From Chitinophaga filiformis (lineage in GTDB: Bacteria; Bacteroidota; Bacteroidia; Chitinophagales; Chitinophagaceae), in assembly GCF_021646545.1 (NCBI RefSeq), contig NZ_JAKIRP010000015.1:173124-237123 (forward strand): a stretch of 64,000 bases of DNA, given 5' to 3'. The position numbers and the translations under genes were made by a program. The notes beneath the pieces were generated by a model, which saw only the letters and a list, made by a program, of their open reading frames with translations, made no database searches and had not been told where the DNA came from. The stretch's first letter is position 1, and each line of letters starts with the position of its first letter. Shown here piece by piece: positions 1 through 7,265 of this stretch.

Positions 1-681
1 TTTTTCTCCACTTTGTTTTAAGGCCTCTTCTACATTAAATCCTGCCCCGTCGTCGGCAATCGTCAGAGCAAATCGGTCAGGAGAGAAAGTGAGGCATGTG
101 GAAACCTTTGAAGCCTTCGCATACTTTACTACATTGTTTAATACCTCCTGGCACAAACGGAACAGGATGATTTCATGCTCCGGTAACATCCTGTATTCTT
201 CGCCGGTTTTGGCAATGATTACCTCATATTTTTTCGTTTTAGCAAGTCTGCTTAACTCGTTGTCCAACGCTTTTACAAAGCCAATGTGGATAATATGATC
301 TGTATTCAGATTCGCGCTCAGTGCTTTTAATTCACTCATCAGCTGCTTGGCCAGCGATTTTGTTTCAATAATGTTTTCACGCTGTTCCGCCGGACTTTGA
401 GGCAGTATTTCAGAAAGATTTATATTGATCAGCGACACAAGGTGGCTGAAATTAGCGTGTAGTTCTTTGGAAATATGATCAAGGGTTTGCTCCTGGATCG
501 CGAGTTTGGACTGCAACAGCGTTTGATTAAATGTTTCCCGTATCTCTATTATCTCCTGTTGATGTCGGAATCTTTTCCGCTGATAGAGGAACAGGAAATA
601 GATAATAGCAATGCTAAGACAAAATACAATACCGGTGGAAATTATAATCGTTAGTGCGGTTGCGAGAGTTGAGGTTTGCAT
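1..681 (-). CDS. sensor histidine kinase, 3' end outside window
   Basis: Only the first 227 residues lie in the window; the gene continues past base 1. One N-terminal membrane helix (about residues 9-32) is followed by a coiled segment and a HisKA_3-like dimerisation helix in which the likely phospho-acceptor is His75 (ELHANF). An N-box with Asn182 and a G1 box (ADDGAGF, residues 209-215) of a GHKL ATPase follow. These kinases autophosphorylate and usually drive a NarL- or LytR-type regulator. The residue after the histidine is Ala, where this subfamily normally has Asp or Glu. The start (ATG, complement of 679-681) overlaps the end of the upstream membrane gene by 31 bases, suggesting translational coupling. 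The family call is firm; the partner regulator is not visible. Confidence 0.85.
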   Translation of the reverse strand, partial: MQTSTLATALTIIISTGIVFCLSIAIIYFLFLYQRKRFRHQQEIIEIRETFNQTLLQSKLAIQEQTLDHISKELHANFSHLVSLININLSEILPQSPAEQRENIIETKSLAKQLMSELKALSANLNTDHIIHIGFVKALDNELSRLAKTKKYEVIIAKTGEEYRMLPEHEIILFRLCQEVLNNVVKYAKASKVSTCLTFSPDRFALTIADDGAGFNVEEALKQSGEK

Positions 682-1334
682 AAAAAGCTTATTAAATAAC
701 AGGTGCACATTAATAAATTGAACGTATCATTGATTGGCAGGAACACTAAAGACAAAGTAGATTGCTGCATGTTCAGGAATCCCAACATTATTAGAAATGG
801 AAGGGATACCGCGTGGTATATAAATAATCCCAACGTCATCCAAACCAATGGTTCCTTATGTAACACAATTATTCTGGTTTCCTGTAATAACTGTTTAAAA
901 TAAAAAAGGCATAGAATAATGATAGGAATGTGAGCGAAGATCACACTATAGGTGTTATACTGAAATGGGCCTTGAATGAACAGGTAGTCCAGTATGCCGA
1001 ATGATACCAGCATGAATGCCACCGGCCGGATAATCCTTTTTATCTGCGCGGCGTCCAGGATCAGGTAAAAGACGGCGAGCAAAATTCCAAGGCGAATGGT
1101 GATAAAGAGATTATAGATCCAGAAGTTATTTTTAGAATAATCCCAGAAAAACATCTTGTGTATAGACAAGCGCCAAAGGAATGCTGACAGTTCGGTTAAT
1201 AGTGATATTATTACTAATATAGAAAGTAACTGATATGGCTTAGGCCATTTTTGCCGGAAACTCTTCAGGCTAAAAATGGCGCTAAGCAATAATGGTACGA
1301 GAAATAGGTATTCATATTTTAGTAGACGCTGCAT
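651..1334 (-). CDS. polytopic membrane protein upstream of histidine kinase
   Basis: A 227-residue protein made almost entirely of hydrophobic helices, about seven by eye, with short charged loops rich in Lys and Arg. No catalytic motif is recognised. It is the middle gene of a minus-strand trio: a small unknown protein ends 19 bases upstream and the histidine kinase start overlaps its 3' end by 31 bases. A 7TM-like protein coupled to a kinase that has only one membrane helix could be the sensory input for that kinase; this is inference from position. Seven-helix proteins beside kinases of this type are common in Bacteroidota genomes. It could equally be an unrelated small-molecule binding membrane protein. 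Confidence 0.75.
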   Translation of the reverse strand: MQRLLKYEYLFLVPLLLSAIFSLKSFRQKWPKPYQLLSILVIISLLTELSAFLWRLSIHKMFFWDYSKNNFWIYNLFITIRLGILLAVFYLILDAAQIKRIIRPVAFMLVSFGILDYLFIQGPFQYNTYSVIFAHIPIIILCLFYFKQLLQETRIIVLHKEPLVWMTLGLFIYHAVSLPFLIMLGFLNMQQSTLSLVFLPINDTFNLLMCTCYLISFLCKPQLSQPH

Positions 1335-1353
1335 TTACTCAATTTACTGAATG

Positions 1354-1824
1354 TTATTCATAATTACTGTCGTCGCAGCGTGGGGGACAAGGTAGTCCCA
1401 GGTTGAAATCTTTTACATCTTCGGTAGGGTCGTCTCCGGGGAATAAAATGATCTCCCTTGGAAGGGATGATCTTTCCGAAAAATTCGATTCTTTTTCCAA
1501 CACCACATTATGATGTATGGTAGTGTTACCTATAGTCTTTTCTCTGGTAACATTAAACAGCAGGCATAGTTGCCCTGCATACTGGTGGCCGTCCTCATAG
1601 GTGCCAAAGTTGATCCTGATACCGTCTCCTCCTGCAAAGTCAATTTCTTCCAGCAATTTTACGAAATGCTCTTTCGAATACCAGACGGACGTCGTGTCTG
1701 GCTTACCTAATGCCTGACTTAAAACATTGTGTTTCTGATTTTGGAACCGGGTGATACGGTCTGCAGTTGTCTTTTGGCCCACATAGAAAAAAGGAAGGGG
1801 CTTTACTGTTACATGGTGTTGCAT
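1354..1824 (-). CDS. conserved hypothetical protein (Bacteroidota)
   Basis: A 156-residue soluble protein of unknown function. The Met at 1824 (MQHHVTVK) is preferred over an upstream in-frame ATG at 1866 because the extra 14 residues look like leader sequence. The central stretch carries a Gly-rich pattern (GGDGIRINFGTYEDG) and the tail ends with Leu-Pro-Cys-Pro-Pro-Arg-Cys, a pattern I associate with small Bacteroidota proteins of unknown role. It has no signal peptide or membrane helix. It precedes the membrane protein and histidine kinase genes on the same strand, so it is probably cotranscribed with them and could be a cytoplasmic partner. No function is assigned. Confidence 0.6.
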   Translation of the reverse strand: MQHHVTVKPLPFFYVGQKTTADRITRFQNQKHNVLSQALGKPDTTSVWYSKEHFVKLLEEIDFAGGDGIRINFGTYEDGHQYAGQLCLLFNVTREKTIGNTTIHHNVVLEKESNFSERSSLPREIILFPGDDPTEDVKDFNLGLPCPPRCDDSNYE

Positions 1825-1990
1825 AATTGGAGTTTTAAAAATAGGTGGAGTAGGAATTTTTAACACTGCGAAACTATGGCTTCAATAGCTTACAAAATTC
1901 AGCTGAGGTCAAATACAGGAAAAATCCTCCCCATAGAAAAGGGTTTATCCTGAATGAGCAAAAAAGGGGATTTTTCCCCCTCCTTACAGG

Positions 1991-2021
1991 TTTTTTCCTT
2001 CGTAAGGCTTTGTCACCTTTG
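1991..2021 (+). promoter_or_regulatory. possible Bacteroidota-type promoter for the caspase island
   Basis: A T-run at 1991-1996 (position of the -33 TTTG element) lies 19 bases before CACCTTTG at 2014-2021, a one-mismatch version of the Bacteroidota -7 consensus TAnnTTTG. The caspase ATG at 2062 follows after a leader of about 35 bases. The -33 match is weak, so this is only suggestive. Confidence 0.3.
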
Positions 2022-2061
2022 TGTTGTTATACACAGATTGTTTTATCCTCAATTACTCCAC

Positions 2062-3003
2062 ATGAGAAAAGCATTGGTTGTCGGCATTGACGAATATCCG
2101 GGCAGCGCTAAGTTAAAAGGAGGTGTAAATGATGCAATGGAAGTGGCCAGGCTATTAGATACAAACGCTGATGGATCCCCCAATTTTGATGTGATGGTTA
2201 GCAATAACGTAAAGACCAGGTCTGTCCTCAAATCCCTCATACTCGATCTTTTCAAAGGTGATGATGAAATCAGCCTTTTCTATTTTTCAGGCCACGGATA
2301 CGTTACGGACATAGGCGGCTATATCGTAACACCCGATTTCAGCCGTCATGATGAAGGTATTTCGATGGACGAAATACTGAAGATTGCCAGCCTGTCAGCC
2401 GCAAGGCACAAAATTGTGATCCTGGATTGCTGTCATGCTGGAGCGATGGGTGAAACCACAATACCTGGTAATAGCGCAGCCTTCCTGGAACAAGGCGTTA
2501 TCATCCTGGCTTCAAGCCGTAATACCGAATTGTCTATGGAAGCATCCGGGCAGGGCGTATTTACTAGTTTACTCATCGATGCATTGAAAGGTGGGGCCGC
2601 TGACATAAGTGGTGAAGTAACACCCGGTAATATTTACAGTTATATTGACAAAGCCCTTGGTGGATGGAAACAACGTCCGGTTTTTAAGGCGAATATAGTA
2701 CGCACCATCAGCCTGCGTAAAGTGAAACCGCTGGTTGCCTTAACTGAACTGCGAAAACTTACGGAATACTTCCGGCAGGCCAATAGCGAGTACGCACTTG
2801 ACCCGAGTTATGAATATACCGCCCACGCTCCTGATACCGATAACATCAACACTTTTAAGATCCTGCGGAGAATGCAGCTGGTAGGCCTGGTCGAGCCAGT
2901 GGGGGAGGAATATATGTATTGGGCCGCTATCAACAGAAAAAGCTGTCGTCTTACCTCAATGGGCGCTTATTATTGGAAGCTACTCACGGATAAAAGAATA
3001 TAA
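2062..3003 (+). CDS. caspase-family (peptidase C14) protease with C-terminal winged-helix-like domain
   Basis: A 313-residue cytoplasmic protein. The start at 2062 (MRKALVVGID) is preferred over an in-frame ATG at 1954 because the caspase fold begins immediately. The p20-like core holds the catalytic His78 in YFSGHG and Cys124 in LDCCHAG, the metacaspase or bacterial-caspase signature, and spans roughly residues 1-230. Both catalytic residues are intact. The C-terminal 70 residues (about 240-313) resemble a small winged-helix or effector-associated domain. Bacterial caspases in such islands act as proteolytic effectors or processors of neighbouring proteins, often leading to growth arrest or death. 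It is the first gene of the eight-gene plus-strand island, 27 bases before the TIR gene. The protease call is firm; its target is unknown. Confidence 0.88.
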   Translation: MRKALVVGIDEYPGSAKLKGGVNDAMEVARLLDTNADGSPNFDVMVSNNVKTRSVLKSLILDLFKGDDEISLFYFSGHGYVTDIGGYIVTPDFSRHDEGISMDEILKIASLSAARHKIVILDCCHAGAMGETTIPGNSAAFLEQGVIILASSRNTELSMEASGQGVFTSLLIDALKGGAADISGEVTPGNIYSYIDKALGGWKQRPVFKANIVRTISLRKVKPLVALTELRKLTEYFRQANSEYALDPSYEYTAHAPDTDNINTFKILRRMQLVGLVEPVGEEYMYWAAINRKSCRLTSMGAYYWKLLTDKRI

Positions 3004-3030
3004 CTCCATCAATATGTAAAATTCCCTTGA

Positions 3031-4182
3031 ATGATGAGAAAGCTGTTTAAATATGATGTAGCTATCTCCGTCGCCGAGGAAAATGTAGATGTAGCAGAGC
3101 TAATCGTCGCAGAACTAAAGAAGAGGAGAATACCTCATTACTATTATAAAGATGACGTTGCTGGCAGTTGGGGGCAATATATCATGAATCTCACACAGGA
3201 TGCTTACGGTAAACACGCCAGATATATTTTACTGATCACCAGCAGGATCTATGTAGAAAAATACTGGTCTGGCGTGGAATTACAGGTGGCAGTTTCAAGT
3301 TTCGTAAGGGGGAAGCCAAGTGTGCTGCAACTGAGATTGGATGATACTCCCGTAGACAGTATCTCTAAGCACCAGGTATATCTTGAATGGAAAAAAAATC
3401 CGGAAGAGATTGCCGATATTCTTAATGAGAAGATCAAAATGCAGAAACGCGAAGCATTACTTAGAAAGCTTCCGCTTTTCAAAGGTGTTGTTATTAGCAT
3501 TTTGATTATTGCTGCGGTGATGAGCTATTACATATTCGGGCCTCCCGGAAAACATCGATGGCCCCCTTCACCTCCACCAAAGATGGAAAAGATATTGATC
3601 GCAGAAGTACCTGCTGTGTCATACAACGAAAACAGTGCTGTTCAGACCTTATATAAACGAAGCATCGACTCCTTTTACATCAGCAACACCGAGGTCACTG
3701 TCGCCCAATACAGGAAGTTTTGCGAAAGTCAGCATAAGAATTTTCCGCCACAACCTCCTTCATCTGATGAAAATGGTCCTATAAGGAATGTAACATGGTA
3801 TGAAGCCCTCGAATACTGTAAATGGGTGCATGGAAGACTTCCTACTGAAGCGGAATGGCAATACGCTGCCAGTGCCGGTCTTGCTGTTAAGTACAGTGGC
3901 AGCAATAATGCGGCGAAGGTGGCTGTTTATAATAAACAGAAGCCCCTGAAGGTTGCCTCTAAGGAACCCAATACATTTATGCTCTACGACATGACCGGTA
4001 ATGTAGCAGAATGGTGTGATGACTGGTCTGATTCCTCCTTCACATGGAAAGCCGTAAGAGGTGGGGCCTGCAACAGTAAAATTAATCCCGTGAACGAATT
4101 AGACCTTACCTATCGTACTAAAGAATATCCCGACATCCGGAATCCCTACATCGGTTTCAGGGTTGCCTGGAATAACCACTAA
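3031..4182 (+). CDS. TIR domain - transmembrane - SUMF1/FGE-like domain fusion
   Basis: A 383-residue protein with three parts. Residues 1-135 read as a TIR domain, with YDVAIS at strand A and the likely NADase Glu83 in WSGVELQVA. One membrane helix follows at about 150-168, then a Pro-rich linker. Residues 190-380 form a formylglycine-generating-enzyme-like (SUMF1) domain with GRLPTEAEWQYAA, YDMTGNVAEWCDDW and a final IGFRVAW. This topology puts TIR inside and SUMF1 outside the inner membrane, or the reverse. Only one cysteine (Cys347) sits in the region where true FGEs have their catalytic pair, so the domain is probably a binding module. TIR domains cleave NAD in many defence systems. It lies 27 bases after the caspase and 14 before the YegP gene. 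Confidence 0.85.
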   Translation: MMRKLFKYDVAISVAEENVDVAELIVAELKKRRIPHYYYKDDVAGSWGQYIMNLTQDAYGKHARYILLITSRIYVEKYWSGVELQVAVSSFVRGKPSVLQLRLDDTPVDSISKHQVYLEWKKNPEEIADILNEKIKMQKREALLRKLPLFKGVVISILIIAAVMSYYIFGPPGKHRWPPSPPPKMEKILIAEVPAVSYNENSAVQTLYKRSIDSFYISNTEVTVAQYRKFCESQHKNFPPQPPSSDENGPIRNVTWYEALEYCKWVHGRLPTEAEWQYAASAGLAVKYSGSNNAAKVAVYNKQKPLKVASKEPNTFMLYDMTGNVAEWCDDWSDSSFTWKAVRGGACNSKINPVNELDLTYRTKEYPDIRNPYIGFRVAWNNH

Positions 4183-4196
4183 TAAAATCAAGTAAC

Positions 4197-4529
4197 ATGT
4201 CAAATCCCAAATTTGAGCTTTTCAAGAGCTCCGCTAACAGCCAGTACTATTTTCACCTGAAAGCTGGCAATGGAAAAATTACGCTCAGTAGTGAAGGGTA
4301 TATCGCTAAGCAGTCCTGCAAAGATGGTATTACTTCTGTCAAACAGAATGCCCCGGATGAACAACGCTATGAGCGCAGGCAAAACAACAGTTATACGTTT
4401 GTGCTGAAAGCCCGCAATGGGGAGGTGATTGGTCGCAGCCAGAGCTATGCTTCCGCTGAAGGTCGTGACGCTGGTATTGATTCGGTGAGGGAAGACGCTC
4501 CCCATGCCACCGTTGACGATCTGTGTTAG
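4197..4529 (+). CDS. YegP-like DUF1508 protein, two tandem repeats
   Basis: A 110-residue cytoplasmic protein with two copies of the DUF1508 (YegP) fold, at about residues 4-50 and 58-105. Each has an F/Y-rich strand, a K-A-x-N-G turn and a Gly-Ile-x-Ser-Val helix followed by Ala-Pro, which is diagnostic of the family. YegP-like proteins are small dimer-forming proteins of unknown biochemical role that are widespread as stand-alone genes. Its position 14 bases after the TIR fusion suggests cotranscription. A hairpin follows the stop, so transcription may partly end here. The family call is firm; its role in the island is unknown. Confidence 0.88.
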   Translation: MSNPKFELFKSSANSQYYFHLKAGNGKITLSSEGYIAKQSCKDGITSVKQNAPDEQRYERRQNNSYTFVLKARNGEVIGRSQSYASAEGRDAGIDSVREDAPHATVDDLC

Positions 4530-4536
4530 GATCAGT

Positions 4537-4564
4537 GGGGAACGAACAGGTATTGTCGTTCCCC
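4537..4564 (+). terminator. hairpin between YegP and TerB genes
   Basis: GGGGAACGA (4537-4545) pairs perfectly with TCGTTCCCC (4556-4564) around a 10-base loop and is followed by a short C/T tract. It could be a weak or partial terminator or a processing site, splitting the island into an effector half and a TerB/ATPase half. No long T-run follows. Confidence 0.5.
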
Positions 4565-4614
4565 CTTTCCTCCCTTTCCGGTTAATAAGTTACCTAACTC
4601 AAATCTAAATAATC

Positions 4615-5019
4615 ATGTCCTTGACACCAGCACTCAAAACTCATTTCCTTAATCTTTATCATATGGCCCTCACCGATTCACAGGTCGATATAAGAGAGTT
4701 GGAAACGATTTATCGTATCGGAGAAGCGAGAGGCGTCGGCAGGTCCGATATCGACGCCTTATTACTACAACCTGATTCCGCTAGTTTCTCTGTCCCCGAA
4801 ACTGTACTGGAGAAGGTCGACTGCCTGTACGATCTCTGCCTCATTGCATGGGCAGACGGCGTATTGGATGAAGATGAAAGACAAACACTCGAGTTGTACT
4901 GCTCGCGGTTTGGATTCCGGGATGAGAACATCGCTTCCATCTGTGAATTCCTGCTCGATGAGGCCTTTAAAAACACCCCGAAACAACAAGTATTATCCAC
5001 TGTATCTCAAAACCTCTGA
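4615..5019 (+). CDS. TerB-family protein
   Basis: A 134-residue all-helical cytoplasmic protein. It carries the TerB pattern of two acidic helix-turn motifs: DSQVDIRELETIYRI near residues 21-35, and IAWADGVLDEDERQTLELY near 78-97, where acidic residues are placed to bind a metal ion. TerB domains occur in tellurite and phage resistance ter loci and, in comparative genomics, beside helicases and P-loop ATPases. The gene starts 85 bases after the YegP gene and ends 3 bases before the next, so it is likely coupled to the membrane coiled-coil gene. A second TerB-like segment is embedded in the large ATPase downstream. The domain call is strong; the function is inferred from context. Confidence 0.82.
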   Translation: MSLTPALKTHFLNLYHMALTDSQVDIRELETIYRIGEARGVGRSDIDALLLQPDSASFSVPETVLEKVDCLYDLCLIAWADGVLDEDERQTLELYCSRFGFRDENIASICEFLLDEAFKNTPKQQVLSTVSQNL

Positions 5020-5022
5020 TTT

Positions 5023-6264
5023 ATGGGTATTCTGAAAATTACCAAAGAACTGTTCGCCGTAAAAGAGCCGCCCCCGACTCCGGCTAACCCGGTAGAAGAA
5101 AAGAAAGAGAAACTCAGCTACCAGGACTATGGCCTTCATCAGGCACATATGCTGGGTGGCAGCATGCCCGGATTAAGGGTCTGCCTGCAAAAGGTATATT
5201 TTGATTTTAAAGAACGGATTAAGGACGATTTTGACAAACAGGAAGAGTTGAAAAAACCGGTAAGAGTCAAACTTGAGGAGTATAAAGGCGACATCGAACG
5301 ATGGAATAATAAAGTAAAGAAGATCCGCGAGGAAGACCTTCCCCGGCTTAAACAGAAGATCGAATCACTAAAAGAAGAAAAGGCGCATATACGCAAGAAC
5401 CCACAGGAGATCATCGGAGACCAGGCTGGAAAGCCAAGCTTCTACATCGGGAGCATTATCCTGATCTTCCTTACCGTATACCTTTTTGTATTTTATAGTT
5501 CAGCTTCTTACTCCGCTTTCTTTAAAGAGTTTTCCTTAAACCAGATCGGCGTGGCGAACTCAATTTTTGATGCGCAGGCCTTATCAAAAGCAGTCAGTGA
5601 TGGTGTTACTGAACTCGTACTTATCCTGACTATCCCTTTCGTATTTATGGGATTGGGCTACCTTATTCATAAAATACAGGAAGAAAAAGGATACGTGAAG
5701 TACGTTAAGATCGCCTTTCTCATACTTGTTACTTTCCTCTTCGACTCGTTTCTGGCCTACGACATTACAGAGAAGATTTATAATATAAAGAAGGATAACA
5801 GTTTCGGAGACGTACCGCCATTCTCAATTCCACTCGCTATCGAATCAATTAATTTCTGGCTGATCATCTTTGCCGGATTCATCGTCTATATCATCTGGGG
5901 ATTTGTATTTGACTTTGTACTGGAAGCGTTCAGTAAGATCGATAAAGTGAAGGTTGCCCTCAAAGAAAAAGATCAGCAGATTGATGATGCTACCAAATTC
6001 ATCGCCGATCTGAACCTGGATATTGATAAAATGAATCATCAGATAGACAATGCGAAGACGCAGATTAAAAAGTTGAATGAAACACTCAACAGTGTTATCA
6101 TACCAAGGGAATTTGAACTGGAAGCTTTCAGTTTTATGTCGGGATGGCTGGCCTGGATGAAAGGAAACGGAAAGAATCCGACAGAGCTTGAGGCCGCAGA
6201 AGCTATCGTACATGAATTTGTCAATGTTGCCATTTACAACTACCCAAAAATGAACAACGGATGA
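5023..6264 (+). CDS. four-helix membrane protein with flanking coiled coils
   Basis: A 413-residue protein with no recognised family. A charged coiled coil (about residues 61-125) precedes four predicted membrane helices at about 139-159, 196-216, 227-247 and 276-300. A second coiled coil (about 305-360) and a short helical tail follow. It therefore looks like a membrane scaffold with both coiled arms on the same side. It starts 3 bases after the TerB gene and its end overlaps the start of the lipoprotein gene by 4 bases (ATGA), so the three are translationally coupled. A plausible role is anchoring or forming a pore in a membrane-based sensor or effector; this is inference. Confidence 0.78.
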   Translation: MGILKITKELFAVKEPPPTPANPVEEKKEKLSYQDYGLHQAHMLGGSMPGLRVCLQKVYFDFKERIKDDFDKQEELKKPVRVKLEEYKGDIERWNNKVKKIREEDLPRLKQKIESLKEEKAHIRKNPQEIIGDQAGKPSFYIGSIILIFLTVYLFVFYSSASYSAFFKEFSLNQIGVANSIFDAQALSKAVSDGVTELVLILTIPFVFMGLGYLIHKIQEEKGYVKYVKIAFLILVTFLFDSFLAYDITEKIYNIKKDNSFGDVPPFSIPLAIESINFWLIIFAGFIVYIIWGFVFDFVLEAFSKIDKVKVALKEKDQQIDDATKFIADLNLDIDKMNHQIDNAKTQIKKLNETLNSVIIPREFELEAFSFMSGWLAWMKGNGKNPTELEAAEAIVHEFVNVAIYNYPKMNNG

Positions 6265-7169
6265 AATACTTATTCTTTTTAGCAACTATCCTGTTATGGA
6301 GCTGCAAACCAAATACAACACCGTCGGCAGAAAAGTCTGCTAACACAGTCAATACTACCCCGGCAGTAAAAACAGATAAACAGATTAATCTGACAATATT
6401 GCTGGACCTGTCGGATAGAATAGACCCGCTGAAGAATCCTGCTAAGCCCGGGCATTTTGAAAGAGATAGTGCATTGATCAGTTACCTCTCCGAATATTTT
6501 GTCAGCCATATGAAAACGAAAGGAACTTATATGGCAAAAGGAAAGATGCGGGTTGTATTCCACCCTAATCCTCCGGATCCAGCTATTAGTCAGGCGGCAA
6601 CGAAGTTGAGCGTGGATTTATCAAAGATGGATGTAAAACAAAAGAAGGTCGTTTACGAAACCTTAAATCAGACTGTGGCTGAAAATGTTAGCAACATCTA
6701 CAACACAACTATGAGACAGGCTGCATGGCCCGGCTCAGACATCTGGCGTTTCTTCAAAAATGATGTAAAAGAAATTGCTGTTGAGCCGGATTCCAGCTAC
6801 CGTAACCTGCTTGTTATTTTCACCGATGGATATATCTATCACGCGGACTCAAAAGATAGCGATAAGAATCGCTACGCATATATTCTTCCTGAGTTGTTCG
6901 ATAAATATAAACTCCGGAACGATAACAACTGGTCGAAAAAGATAGATGACCTCGATTTGGGGCTGATTAGCAAACGATCTGACCTCGACCAGCTGGAGGT
7001 GTTAGTGCTGGAAGTAACACCTTCTGAGAAATACAAAAACGATGAAGATATCATTCGTAAAATTATGGACAAATGGTTTGGAGAAATGAAAGTCAGGAAA
7101 TGGAAAATTATTAACAGCGATCTGTTCGAGTTCACAAAACAGAAGATCGAAAGTTTTCTGAGGGAATAG
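6261..7169 (+). CDS. lipoprotein with a vWA-like domain
   Basis: A 302-residue predicted lipoprotein: a short signal peptide ends in a lipobox with Cys15 (LLWSC). After a low-complexity linker a Rossmann-like segment begins with LTILLDLSDR (residues 44-53), resembling a modified vWA MIDAS motif, and a later VIFTDGY (Asp189) matches the second metal-contacting loop. vWA domains bind protein partners through a divalent metal. The start overlaps the preceding membrane gene by 4 bases. It is probably anchored in the periplasm-facing membrane and could pair with the membrane coiled-coil protein. The MIDAS departs from DxSxS, so metal binding is uncertain. Confidence 0.68.
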   Translation: MKYLFFLATILLWSCKPNTTPSAEKSANTVNTTPAVKTDKQINLTILLDLSDRIDPLKNPAKPGHFERDSALISYLSEYFVSHMKTKGTYMAKGKMRVVFHPNPPDPAISQAATKLSVDLSKMDVKQKKVVYETLNQTVAENVSNIYNTTMRQAAWPGSDIWRFFKNDVKEIAVEPDSSYRNLLVIFTDGYIYHADSKDSDKNRYAYILPELFDKYKLRNDNNWSKKIDDLDLGLISKRSDLDQLEVLVLEVTPSEKYKNDEDIIRKIMDKWFGEMKVRKWKIINSDLFEFTKQKIESFLRE

Positions 7170-7265
7170 ATACGCTTGCCCGAATATTATTTCAATAAAC
7201 AGCTCGCTGGAATGAACTTTTAGGCGGGATGCCATCCTATTTTTTACTGTTAAACAGCACACCAT

